The notes: a model not told the origin generated them from the sequence alone. 64,000 nucleotides of DNA from Cryptomeria japonica (GCF_030272615.1 NC_081410.1:192531619-192595618); one strand, 5' to 3'. Positions 34,918 through 47,000 are shown, counted from the first letter of the stretch. A program made the numbers and translations.

Positions 34918-37319
34918 TGGTGGAACCTAAAAATACAGGCAAAAACTTGGTAATTGATAAATTGTTCTACAGGGAGTATATCTTACCCAAGAATATTTTT
35001 TGCAATGTGATTATATTTTGCATATAAATGATTTGAAAATAAAATATATTTTTAGAAGAGGGCAAGGAGAGGGAGTTGAACACTCAACCTCTCAACCTGA
35101 CCTTCCTAACTACCCATACCTACCCTCCCCTTTTACCAATTGCTCTATTGTATTACTTGAAAATGTTTATTAGGGTAAATTACTATGGATAATAATTTGC
35201 AAATATTTCCACAAGATTTTAATTTATTAAAGTAATCTTGAAATGTGGAAATACATTTTGAAATATGTGATTTAAGTAAATTATTTTTACCCTAAAACAT
35301 TGGTAAAATATATGTATTAGGGTAAAATTTTATTTCATATAAATGGATCTTATTTTGAAAAATATGTTAAAAGGTGTGAAATGTACTAATGAAGAAAATT
35401 GAATTTTGATATTGTTATTACCTTTTTTTACTCTCTTGTAAATTATTTTTGCCCTTAATCACTAAATTAAATACTTTAGGGTGAATTTTATTTATTAAGA
35501 GATTAATTGAAGGATAAATATTTATTACAATGTTGTTTTATGTGCAGAAAGCTAAAATTATTGGGCAAACATTAAAAGGGAGTATTCTTCATCCAAGATT
35601 ACATTTTGACATTTTTTTTGTGATATAATATTTCTAATTATTACTTGCGAAAGTCATTTTGATATTTATAGCATCTTGATATACTTATGCAAATAGTATT
35701 TTCTTTTAGCCTTTTAAGAAATTATAATTGTAATATTTTTTATCAAAAGGGAAAATATATGTGGTATTGGATGACCTAAATAGGGTTTGATATATTACTG
35801 TGTCATCTTATATTCTCTTAATATTATTTTCACCTTAGATAAATAATTTGAACATATTTATTAGAGTGAGTCATTTAATGCTCGATTGCTTTTTCAAAGG
35901 TTATTTCATATGATATAATATTTCCCACCCAAATTAAAGATTACCAAAAGGTGAGAAAGTATTGTAACATTATCGGAAGGGAAGTATTTTTACTTACTGT
36001 ACAAAATCTTTTACCTTATGTTATTTAATAAAAACTATTATTGGAATAAATATTTACAAGTGTTTAATACTTTGATTTAAGTGAATTATTGTAAATAAGT
36101 ATTTTACATAGGGTAAAATGATTATTGCCTAATCTAAAGTGGAATATATTTAATCTTTAATTAATAAGGGATTTGAATGGTTTATTTTATGTGCAGGAGA
36201 TATTGAATATTTACAGGAAGTATTATCAAAGCGGAGGATAAAGGATATATTATTGAAGCTTTATTTAGTGTGTATTTTAGGGATTCAAATGTAATTATCT
36301 ATGTAAACCAAAGGGTGTGTCCTTTGAAAAAACAATTATCTGTAACTCCCTCCTGTATGCGAAAGGGTGTGTCCTTTCACATATGTCTTTTGGATTAGGT
36401 ATTTATAGGGAGTCTTTTTCAATTAAAAAAAAAAGTGATCCAGAGACAATTCACAATCTGTCAAGTTGCCAGTAGGGGCTATGGGATGTCTGTATTGGAG
36501 AAGTCTATAGGAATGGAAGTATCATTTTGAGCAATCACTGTGTAATGGAGTATTTGTAAGTGTAGCTATTGTACGCATTCACTCTCCAAAAATTAATATA
36601 CAAGATTCGTTGTTTCAATTCCAGAATTTGTGTATACTTTTGTGTTGATGAATTTCATTTTGCCCTCTTGATAAATCCGATAAAGGGTTTAATACAATGT
36701 GCCACCACAAGGTCTTATAATTGAATATAAAATTGGCTTCTTCATGTTCTTATAGCACTTAATGGAACCTTTGTATTGATAGTCTTGTGTTACAAGTTGT
36801 CTGAAAACTGTCTCAAGAGTTTAATTGAATTATTTGTCCACAAAGTATCGTGCATATTCCTGGATAGAGGCACTGGTCTGTTATTTATTTCTAAGATTTT
36901 GATTTGTATGCATAAGGTCCTTACAGGGAAACATTTTTCCATATCCTATTTGAACTAATCCTTGTAGATTTCATTCAAGTCCTGAAAGCATTTCATTTTC
37001 AATATACAATATCTTTAACATACACTTTTATTCATATTTAGTTTTAAGTTTTCAAAGTATTCAGCTAAAGCACATGATATAGCATAGTTGCAGAACACTA
37101 ATTTGCCAGTTGTGTAAACTTGCTTAGAGGCTTAAATCAACATTTAAATAACTCTTTTGTGCTTGAGAGGGAAGGGTACACCTGCCTAGGTCTTGTGGAG
37201 CCTAAAGTGCAAAGGGATTTGGTCTTCGACCATCCCTGTTCATTGGCCAAGGCTAATTGGATTTCCTAAGGAGTTGGCAAGTTTTTGGGTTTTTCAATCT
37301 GCGGTTTTGGGCACCAACA
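34918..37319. mobile_element. Probable solo LTR, 2.4 kb
   Basis: The segment starts TGGTGGAACC, ends GGCACCAACA, and is bracketed by ctagg. It splits a repeated AT-rich sequence whose uninterrupted form is seen at 37340-37480. No direct repeat of its ends, primer site or coding region was found inside, so one long LTR left by recombination fits best. A TATA-like tatttatagg lies near 36400. An unknown non-autonomous element is the alternative. Confidence 0.55.
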
Positions 37320-37324
37320 CTAGG
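37320..37324 (+). repeat. Target-site duplication, right copy, solo LTR
   Basis: ctagg, matching 34913-34917. Confidence 0.65.
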
Positions 37325-37339
37325 ATATCATTTTAACTT

Positions 37340-37690
37340 CTAACTATACATGTTTAACATTTATACATAACATTAGAAACATAAAGAATGTAACATTACA
37401 ACATATCAAAAATAAATATAAACATTTAAACATCTAACTATACACATGTATAACATTTAAATATATGTAGCATTTGGGTGAAATTTGGTCTAAGGATGTA
37501 GTAGGATGTATTAAAGGGTTCTCGATTTCCTAGCATGTATTAAGGCATCTTATAATGTCTTAAGAGGTCCTAGAATGTACTAAAAAAGTCCTAGAGAGAG
37601 AGAGATAGAGAGAGAGGGGGTAATGAGAGAGATTGAAAGAGAGAGAGAGAGATAGACAGTAGGTAATGAGAGAGAGAAAGAGAGAGAGGG
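37340..37690 (+). repeat. Third copy of the AT-rich block with GA array
   Basis: acataacattagaaacat and atttaaatatatgtagcat match 34119-34200 and 34801-34856. A run of gtcctag/ttaag motifs and a GA array (about 37591-37690) follow. Confidence 0.75.
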
Positions 37691-37693
37691 TTA

Positions 37694-37930
37694 AATTTGT
37701 TCATTTTCTATCTATAGTTTATTGTTTGTTTTTTGTCTAGGGTTTATTGTTCATTTTTTTCTAGGGTTTATTGTCCGTTTGTTTTTGTCTAGGGTTTATT
37801 GTTCGTTTGTTTTCTGTCTAGGGTTTATTGTTCATTTGTTTTTTGTCTAGAGTTTATTGTTTATTTGTTTTATGTCTAGGATTTATTGTTCATTTATGTT
37901 TTTTTTTGTTTTTTTTCTATCTAGGGTTTT
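37694..37930 (+). repeat. Minisatellite of about 29-bp units containing tagggttta
   Basis: About seven imperfect units of the form gtctagggtttattgttc plus a T-rich tail. Each has the telo-box-like core agggttta. Confidence 0.85.
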
Positions 37931-38466
37931 AAGTTTTAACTATTTTTTATTTTTTATGTTTTCTACAATATTTGAAAACTAAAAAATAACTATTTTAAAC
38001 ATAAAATTAAATAAAAATGTTTTCAAACTTTAAAATTTTAACCTACTCGCTACAATTAAAAAATGACATAAACTAACATGTTTTTTGAAAAATAATAAAA
38101 AAAATGAAAAAAAACAAAAAAACAAAGGTACATACCTAGAATGAAGGAAAAAATGGTCAAGGGGATTGGCTGGCAAGCTGAAAACGGGCACCCGTGCTTC
38201 CTCAAATTGCCTACCCATTTCTGAACAGTGAAAATGAGGAAAAAAAGCCTTAAAAAATATTTAATACATTTAAAAAAATGGGCACCCATTTTTTACAAAT
38301 CGGGCACCCGAACCAAAACGAGCACACATTTATGAAAACGTGCGCATGTTTTATTCATGGCACGGGCTATCGATTTGTAAAAATCAGGCGCAAGTTTCTA
38401 GTCGGTAATTTTCCCAACCCATGGACTTCCGCGGGATTGGGACCCAACTTTGAACTCTTACCTGAA
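37931..38466. other. Right non-coding end of the T block
   Basis: AT-rich, then GC-richer with repeated gggcaccc motifs (38185, 38281, 38303 and near-matches). An inverted match (tgggacccaactt, 38438-38450) to 20815-20827 lies 16 bp inside the possible end. Confidence 0.4.
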
Positions 38467-38734
38467 TGCAAGGTGAGAAATAAAACTTTTAAAACACCTT
38501 TTATTTGTCTTTTACAAACTCCATTAAATGCTATACCGGTTGAACATACCCTAATCAACGTTCAACCCTAAAAATTGTTACCACTTCACATAACACATCC
38601 AATTTACTAGTCTGATCACAAAATCACTTCATAGCATCATAAAGCATCAAAATATGCAGATTTGAATTACCACACAACATATAGGGGTCCGTAAATAGAT
38701 CTGACAATATGCCCCCCCTAAGCTCATACAAAGC

Positions 38735-40041
38735 TTAGTTTATTGGTGAGGAATTCTCCACACTAGGTGAAGAATTGGAGTCTTTCGATGGTTTCTTTTC
38801 ACTTTTCTTTCTTTAAATCTTATTCATCTCATTTCTAGTTTCTTCCACACCTACCTTCTTCTTTCCTTTCCAGTCAGCAGACTGGTTAACCGGTTGATTC
38901 ATTCTAGCTCTGAAAAACTTTGCAAGGTGTCTCAGTTTGTGACAATGAAAACATGTCATTCCAAATGCTCTCCAGGGTCTAGCATTGCCTCTACCAGTTC
39001 TTCTCCAACAATTTATAGCAACATGACCATAGTTGTGATAGATTGAATATGTCACATTCCATTTGTTCTCTCTTTCATATGGACTAGACCAGTTCACATA
39101 AGGTCTCTGCAAGTAGGGTTTCTCCAGTCATTGAAAGATCTTTGTCGTTCATCATTAGGCCTCTGATTCATGTAAGATCTCTGATTGTTCACCCTAGACC
39201 TACACTCAACAACTCTATGCCCATACTTGTTGCAATTGTACCAATATCCATCAAAAGTGCTAGGCTTATATCCTTCATATGCATTAGGTCTATATCCATC
39301 AAAAGTAATGGATCTACTTCTACAAACATTAGTAGTATGACCTACCTTATGACAATTAAAACATATTGGTTTGTAGGGTCTCTTACCATTGTTCTTCTTG
39401 GTCTTAGGTGCAGGTTTGTCTTCATGCATTGTGTCCTTGGTACCAGATGGCTCTCCTTTTTCAAAGGTAGTGTATCCCAAGCCATGTGTATCTCCATTTT
39501 TCCTTTGTGTATGAATATACTCATCAAGCATAGTAGTGCTCTTGTTGAATTCAGCCACTAACTCATTAGCATCAGCCAACTCCTTGAAAATCTCCTCATT
39601 CTTCTTTGTAATAATTTCTCTAAGAGACATAGCTATGTCTATATCATCTTGTATCTCCTCTTTTTCTTATTTTTCCTCATGAAGATGTGCATGCAGGGTA
39701 CCAACCACTTGGTTCAGTTTAAAGATCTCATGCTCCTTCTCTATGATCTTGTCTTCAACAGTCCTCTTGGCTTCCAACTCTTGACTCATCCTGATGGTAA
39801 GGGCTTCCAATTCTCTTCTCAGATTTGACTTCTCATCATTTAGCTTTTCCACCTCATTAGCCATTGCATCAATGTTTGCATCCTTAGATGAATTGTTTTC
39901 ACTAAGTTCCATCAACTTCTCAGCTATCTCTCTTCTCTTAGCCAATGAATCCTTGTACTTGACTCTAAATTCTCCAAGGGCTTCTTCAAATTTTGCAAGT
40001 TGGTTTGAAAGATCTCTATAACTCATTGATCCTTCCCCCAT
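38735..40041 (-). pseudogene. Gag-like protein of element E with tandem zinc knuckles
   Basis: The ATG is at 40039-40041 (MGEGSMSYRDLSNQL), 45 bp after the primer site. Residues 1 to about 125 are rich in Glu, Lys and Leu and probably form a coiled coil. A stop at 39667-39669 is followed in the same frame by more coiled coil and then CCHC knuckles: one intact (CFNCHKVGHTTNVC) and one that lost its first Cys (YNCNKYGHRVVEC). After a frameshift near 39110 come two more degenerate ones (HNYGHVAINC and CFHCHKLRHLAKF). The relic ends in a Lys/Ser-rich tail at a stop near 38735. Several knuckles are unusual for a copia gag. It would coat the element's RNA. It is inactive. Confidence 0.7.
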
Positions 40042-40085
40042 GTTAGCCTTAGGGTTCCCAAGTGATTAAGCCTTAAGGGAGTTAG

Positions 40086-40097
40086 GCTCTAATACCA
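40086..40097 (-). promoter_or_regulatory. Primer-binding site of element E
   Basis: On the minus strand tggtattagagc, one base off the standard initiator tRNA-Met complement and identical to the site of copia D. Two bases separate it from the LTR. Confidence 0.85.
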
Positions 40098-40099
40098 AT

Positions 40100-41278
40100 T
40101 GATAAATTTATAAGGCACTGAGAGGGGGGGTGAATTAGTGCAAGCAAAAACTTAATTAATATGATAACACCTTTTATCAACTTGAAAATCAATATGCATG
40201 CAAGAAATAAAACCACATAAGCAAACACACATTAAGAATGAAAACCATAACATAATGATTTTCACATGGAAACCCCAATGGGAAAAACCACATTGGGAAA
40301 TAGTACCCATAGGGATCAACTATCCGCAGTATAGAGATTTGATCGGTTAAGGTCATACAGCAACCTATTAGGAGTGAAACCCAATTAAAAGTGCTTTAGC
40401 CCGGTTAAGAGCTATTACAATAAGGCATGTTAGGACCTAGCCCTATTAGGAGCTACTTTGCTAGAGGATTTACAAAACACAAGCTAATGTGTCACCTTGT
40501 TAGAGGATTTAACCTTCAGACCTGCTAGGATCCTACTGCACCCTATTAGGAGTGACCTTGTGAGAGGATTTTCTTGCTGCAACTGTTAGGGAACAACATG
40601 TTTGACTAATCTTCTATTAGCAACTTTGTTCATGCTTAGATTCTCTTGAAATCTGCTTCTATCACCAACTAAATATCAAAACCTAACTCCTTCTTCCAGT
40701 GCACAATCAAATTCTCTCTCTGATCTCAAAAATCATACAATGTTCATCTCCTTAAAACAACACTGTTAAGTTTGCTAAGAACCTTGGAACAATTTCCTAG
40801 GTTCATTGAATCTAGTCGTCTTGCACATTACGCTTTCCTTATGTCAGCCAAACAAATAATAAATAAAAAATATAACATTTAGTCTACCAGTGACTGGTCA
40901 AATTGTCTCTGCTTTACCAGTTATGTGTTCTTCATGACGGTCACTGTTCTATCGATCATAAATTGCTCAATAATTTGAATCTACTAATGCGGTTGCAATC
41001 AAAGACTCATGCCAATGTCATAAACATATTTTCCAAACTGCAACATCTAACTCTTTGCCAATATTTTGTACTGGTCGCTTGATCATCACTTTGTTCCTGT
41101 TTACCCATTTCCTACAACTTAGCAGTTTTCCTGTTTAACTGACTCCACTATTGGTTAGGCTCTACCGGTTGGTCTAGATGAATTAGATGACTAACAAAAA
41201 ATGGTTACCATCAATGACAACACAAAATAAACTCATCAATCAACCTATTACAACTCTAACATCATTATCAAGCCAATA
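40100..41278 (-). repeat. 5' LTR of element E
   Basis: 1179 bp, homologous throughout to 8359-9533. On the plus strand it starts tgataaattt and ends ccaata, where the other copy ends ccaaca. Confidence 0.85.
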
Positions 41279-41283
41279 GTGGG
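41279..41283 (+). repeat. Target-site duplication, right copy, element E
   Basis: gtggg, matching 8354-8358. Confidence 0.75.
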
Positions 41284-43825
41284 AGGGTGCCAAAACATGC
41301 ATGTGCAGTTGCAGGATAGCCAAGACTTAATAAAGGCTCCATGCCTATTTTAGACATAAATAAACTTAATAATTTTAATACCAAGTAAATTTTAGATTTT
41401 ATTTTAAATATATTCTATTATTAATAATTAACCTTTTTAATATATAAAGATTATCAAGATTCTTGTAAATGTTTATAATATTGATTTATATATATATATT
41501 CAATTTAATAATAGTTTATCATATATATATATGATTTTTAATATTTAATAAAGTTAAATGATAAAAATATTATGCATATATAAATAATATAAGTGATTTT
41601 ATAAAGTTTAAGGATTATCTTTAAAATAAATAAATTAAATTGATGAATGCAAGATGAAGTATTGATTTTATTTTCATTGAAAGCTTTGAAGGTGGAAGAT
41701 GAATTCTATTGGATTTATTATACTATATAAAACAACTTGAAAGATAGATTGGTCAAATTAATCTATGTATTAAAAATAATGTTAATAAGTAATTATTGGG
41801 GATAGATGTTATACTCCAAGTAAATAATTTTAGACATTATTTTATAAATAGTCAATCAAATAAAGGATATAATGAAATTTATGATATTAACTTGTTGGAC
41901 TCTTCTAATAATTAATTTATCACTATGATGATTAAATAAATACTTAATTCCTCCATAAAAAAATTAGTTTGTTCAATTTGATAAGTATATTTATTCATAA
42001 AATGATCTAAGAAATTATACTATATCCAAGCATAATTGAGTTAACTTTGAAAATTAGTCCAAAATATTTTAGTTTATTTTGATTTTCTTTTCAAACACTT
42101 AACATCAATTTCAAGATCTTTTGATTCAATAGTAGTTAATTTTTCCCTTTAAGGAATTAGTATTAATAATTGCATTTTCAATACTAGATTCATTGCTATT
42201 TTTTTTTTATTATTCTCCTTTCATAAATGTATTTGAGTATTTAGGTTCATTAAATTATAATTATTTTTCATCCAAAATAATTACATAAACTATTCATATA
42301 TTTCAAACTAATAGGTAATTAGTTTGGGAATGGGTTTTATTTACTCTATTTGGAAGTATTTTAAGGATGTGTGACAAATACAAAGAAGGAGATCATCTAT
42401 TTTCATAAGATTTTTACAGTTAAATCATTTTAATCATATAATTTTCACAATAGTAATTGTATAATTTACTTAGAAGGATTGGAAACTTCTATTAAAACAA
42501 TAATATGTGTCTCTCTCTAAGAAATAAGTTATTATTAAAATTAACTAAATCTCTTGATTAACTAAATCTCCTAAGTAATTCAAGTTTAGTTGAACTAATC
42601 CCAAGTAGTTGATTCATTTAAAGAAAATAGTAGGGGTTAAATTTAAATAAACTTTCAAATATTTAGTAATAATTTTCAAGGGTAGTAGATTATTAATAGT
42701 TGGTTTCCCTTTTAAACAATGGTATTGACTATATCAACACAATTCCTTGTTAGGCTTGTTTTAAAAGTCCTATCTCAAATAAGTAATACTTTTGGTAGCA
42801 ATTAGATTCATTTCAATTTTTATTACTAAATAGATTTTATTTCAAAGAATTAGTACTCTACAACTCTTTTTTATTCCCTTCAAATACTTAGTATCTTACA
42901 AGTATTAGATTTACTACTTAAGATTCATTCTTGGTGCAATTAGTACCTTTCAAGTATTTAGATTCATTTCATTTTAGAAGCAAATAGTACTGTGGGTTTT
43001 ACTTCCAAGCTTTATTATTTTATTGCTTTCATTGTAAGTAATAGTTAGTTTATTTCTTTATAATTTTGCAAAGGATTTGGAGCCTTATTATTATTTACAT
43101 TGGTTAACTAGCAAGTGTTTAGACTCTTTTCTAAACTTATTTTCAAACAATTAGTATTTAAAAATAATGTGGTTATTTTGAAGCTCATCAATAAATAGCT
43201 TTTTTCCGTTCAATCTTGTAAGTATTAAGTTCATTTCCAAAGTATTATTATTTGATAATTTAATTTTTTAAACAATTTAGTACCTTTCAAGTTTCTGGTT
43301 TCATATTTATAAGAGTAATATTTTTGTTTCAAAGCATTTAGTATCTTACAAGTAATTCAAATCATTTTCATAAGCTATCTCTAACAAGTATCATAGTTTT
43401 CAAGCAATTACTACTTTCATGTATTTAGTTCAAGTTTTAGAGTTTTAAATATTATCATAGTTTTCTTTCCAGAAATTGATTTGTTTACTTTTATTTTCAA
43501 TTAAATGTTCCTTTCAATTATGTAAAATTAAAATCTTAGTTAAAATTCAACGAACAGTTCCTTGCATATATTAGTTTCATTTTCATAGTTGTATTAGTAT
43601 ATTGCTTTACTTAAAATTTATGAATTTATAGTTGAATTCCTAGTTAGACAACTAAACGAGTGGAGATGAAACCAAATACTTAGCAATGTTCAGTATCTAT
43701 GGTGCCTTTGGGTAACGCTTACAGATAATGTCATCATGTTGAACTACTGCACTGAATGTCTAATAAAGCTACAACAACAATGTTTGTGGTATCGTCCCTA
43801 TAAATTGTTGGGGAGAAATAAGGGT
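41284..43825. other. AT-rich intergenic DNA
   Basis: No gene, repeat array or element end was recognised. By the duplication above, this and the DNA left of 8353 were once neighbours. Confidence 0.6.
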
Positions 43826-44042
43826 TTCCACGTACAAATATTTGTGTCATGTGTTGTGGATGACTTTGTGCTTATGTTTCATGCATTAATTCTTACCGGC
43901 ATAGCTTTTTCTGTTAACATTGTTTACCGGCATACTTAACTGTCTTACCAGTATTAAGCATTAAGTTGGTTAATAAGATTTTGGTTTGAATTTATTAGAC
44001 AACTGATTCACCCCCCCCTCTCAGTTGTCTCTGGGACCTACA
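43826..44042 (+). repeat. 5' LTR remnant of copia D
   Basis: Matches 49459-49688 from gggtttccacgtac to ggacctaca. The C-tract has 8 C here and 21 C in the 3' LTR. Confidence 0.88.
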
Positions 44043-44044
44043 AT

Positions 44045-44056
44045 TGGTATTAGAGC
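44045..44056 (+). promoter_or_regulatory. Primer-binding site of copia D
   Basis: tggtattagagc, one base off the initiator tRNA-Met complement. Confidence 0.9.
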
Positions 44057-44099
44057 CTAGTCCTCTTTTTGCAGAAGTTTAACAACTTGAGGAGATCCA

Positions 44100-47000
44100 A
44101 TGTCTACTAATTATTTCAGAAAGGATAGTCCTAAACTTGATGGAGCCAACTATGGAATATGGAAAATCAGAATGGAGACACATCTGAATTGCATTGGTAA
44201 ATACATCTGGGAAGTTACTAAGAATGGTTATACTGCTATTGTAGATGGTCAGACTACTCCTATTACTTTAGCTAAAGATGAAGAAAATGATTGCAAAGCA
44301 AGAGAAGCACTTTTGAGCGCATTATCAGATCAACAAATCATGGGATTATCAGATAGATCCACTACAAAAGCTATTTGGGATCATTTGGAAACACTGAATG
44401 AAGGGGATTCCACAGTCAAAATTGCAAAACTTGAAAGCTTCCGAGTTAGGTATGAACATCTGAAAATGGAAGAAGATGAAAGGATTTATGCTTTTATGGA
44501 AAGAGTAAATGAAATTGTTTTAGGTATCAAATGTTGTGGAGGAACTTTGAGTGAAGATGAGATTGTTTCAAAAATCTTAAGAGGTTTGCCACCGGCATAT
44601 AAAATGAAGGTTATTGCTATAAATGAGTTAAGAACAATGCCTAACACATCAGTAACTAGGGATACATAAATTGGAAAACTTTCAGCTTTTGAAATTGAGG
44701 AATTTGGTCCTATTGCTACTATAAAAACTGATTTGGCCTTCAAAGCATCAACATCATCTACTCCATCTTTTGACAAATTAGACTGGAGAGCCTTCTATGC
44801 AAAAGAACTTGAAGAAACCAGGAAGGAGAATGAAGAGCTTGAAGAACTTGAAGCACTATTTGCAAGAAAAATGCCAAAAGGTCCAATTGGAAGTAAGTAT
44901 GAAGGTAAAGCACCCTTTAAATGTTTCAACTGCAATAAGATTGGTCATATGGCTTCAAGATGCCCTGATAGACATGCTAGACTAAGAGAAGAAGCTAGAA
45001 GGACATACAAACCTAATCCTGAATATCAGAGATACAGATTTAAGAAAAACAAAGATAAATCTTGTTACATTGTTGATGAAGGTGTGACTGATGATTCTGA
45101 TGAGGATCCAGCAAACAACGGATGGGTCTTTGTTGCTATAACAGAAGATCAATCGATACCTATTGCTCAACCGGTAGAACAAGCCCTAGCAGCTAAAGTT
45201 GAATCAAAGGATGAATGGATTATTGACTCAGGATGCTCACATCACATGACTTGAGACAAAGGTAAATTCTTGAACTTTCAAGAATACAATGGAGGTTTAG
45301 TAAGATTCAGAGATGACAAAGCCTGTTCAATCAAAGGTAAGGGTTCAATATCTCTTGATGGTAAACATAACACTGACAATGTTTACTATGTTGAAGGATT
45401 AAAACATAATCTTTTAAGTGTTGGTCAATTAGTTGAGAAAGGTTTTCAGTTACAATTTAAAAATGGAAAATGCAAAATCATGAATAGAACTGGTTTGGAA
45501 ATTGCAACCGGTAATCAGACTAGAGGTAATATCTTTCATTTGAATAACAGTGAAAAGGCATGCTTAATTACACATATAGATGAAAGTTGGCTATGGCATA
45601 AAAGACTATGTCATGTAAATTTTGATTGCATGGTAAAAATCAGTACTTCTAAGGCAGTTAGAGATCTACCTAAAATTATGAAACCTCAGAATACAATTTG
45701 CAAGGAATGTCAATTTGGAAAACAAGTTAGAGCTAGTTTCAAAAGTATTCCAAAAAAATCCAATAATGCTCTTGATTTAATTCACACTGATTTATGTGGT
45801 CCGGCTAGAACTAAAATCTTACAAGGTGATAGATATTTCATGCTAATTATTGATGATTATTCTAGAATGTGTTGGGTTACTTTTCTCAGGGAAAAATCAG
45901 AAGCACTTGGGAAGTTCAAACAATTCAAAGCAATGGTTGAAAATGAAACCAGTAAGAAAACTAAATGTTTAAGATCAGATCAAGGAGGAGAATTCACATC
46001 TAGAGATTTTAATATATTCTGTGAAGTAAATGGAATCAAAAGACAGTTATCAGCACCTCGGACACCACAACAGAATGGAGTTGTTGAAAGGAAAAATAGA
46101 ACTATTTTGGATGTAGCAAGAAGTATGTTATCAGAAGCAAATCTACCACATGTATACTAGAGAGAGGTAGTAAGCACTGTTGTCTATACATTCAACAAAG
46201 TTCACATCAAAGGTGAAACCGGTAAGACCCCTCATGAACTATGGTTTGGTAATACTCCTACTCTTAAGTATTTCAGAATTTTTGGAAGTAAATGTTATAT
46301 TAGAAGAGATGAGTATATTGGCAAGTTTGATCCTAAAAGTGATGAAGGAATATTTCTTGGTTATTCATCTAAGATTAAATCTTATAGATGTTTTAATAAA
46401 AGATTACAGAAAATTGTTGAAAGTACAAATGTAAAGATTGATGAACAATTCAGAGGAACTTCAAGGTATATAGACTCTGAACCGGTAATAGAAATTATGA
46501 CAAATGAACCAACAGTAAATCCACCGGTACAGAATGATGATCTAGTTACTCCAGTATCATCAGAGGATTCCATAGTAATTGAAGATCAACAACCGACTAA
46601 GACACCCCGGTATGTAAGACTGAATCATTCTGAAGATCAGATAATTGGAAGCAAATTTAAAGGAGTCATGACAAGAGGAAGATTGGCAAATGAAGAGGTA
46701 TGTCTTATTTCTCAAATTGAACGATTATCTATCAATGAGGCATGTGAAGATAAATTCTGGATTAAAGCTATGGAAGAAGAATGAGGACAAATTGAGAAAA
46801 ATAATACTTGGACATTAGTTCCCCGGCCTGAAAATAAAAATGTAATTGGAACCAAATGGGTATTTAGAAACAAACTCAATGAAGATGGTAAGGTTGTTAG
46901 GAATAAAGCGAGACTAGTGTGTAAGGGATATTCTCAGAAAGAAGGAGTTGATTACAATGAAACCTTTGCACCGGTAGCCAGATTTGAGGCAGTTAGATTA

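Larger units (their letters stand above)
20815..38466. mobile_element. Candidate two-gene DNA transposon T with later insertions
   Basis: This block interrupts element E between its two ORFs. It holds a transposase-like gene (+, 22050-25046) and a convergent multi-exon gene (-, 29081-27029), both with introns kept, so the block did not arrive through a spliced RNA. Possible ends: tgcaag occurs at 20809-20814 and 38467-38472, and aagttgRgtccca is found inverted at 20815-20827 and 38438-38450. The two inverted copies are not the same distance from the tgcaag copies, so the exact ends are uncertain. GC-rich gggcaccc-like motifs cluster at 21640-21720 and 38160-38420, as subterminal repeats would. 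Copia B, a LINE tail, a solo LTR and GA arrays lie in the right half. Confidence 0.4.
8359..41278 (-). mobile_element. LTR retroelement E, minus strand, expanded by nested insertions
   Basis: The two minus-strand LTRs (8359-9533 and 40100-41278) are homologous along their whole length. One is followed inward by a polypurine tract and the other by a primer-binding site, in the right order for one element. Both outer edges carry gtggg. Removing A (13131-20698 plus duplication), the T block (about 20815-38466) and the insert at 10285-11228 leaves about 6.7 kb, a normal size. The interior encodes a gag-like coiled-coil protein with zinc knuckles and a second unknown ORF. No protease, integrase or reverse transcriptase was seen, so E looks non-autonomous. 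Pairing two unrelated LTRs of one family with a chance 5-bp match is possible but unlikely. Confidence 0.75.

Noticed and set aside
37694-37930. Interstitial telomere
   Set aside because: The spacing is about 29 bp, not the 7-bp TTTAGGG tandem of plant telomeres.
20809-38472. tgcaag at both edges as a certain target duplication of T
   Set aside because: Six bases can match by chance, and the inverted aagttgRgtccca copies are not equally placed relative to them; kept only as a candidate boundary.
43736-43939. Small ORF MLNYCTECLIKLQQ at the start of copia D
   Set aside because: Spans the junction between unrelated AT-rich DNA and the LTR remnant; no sign of coding.
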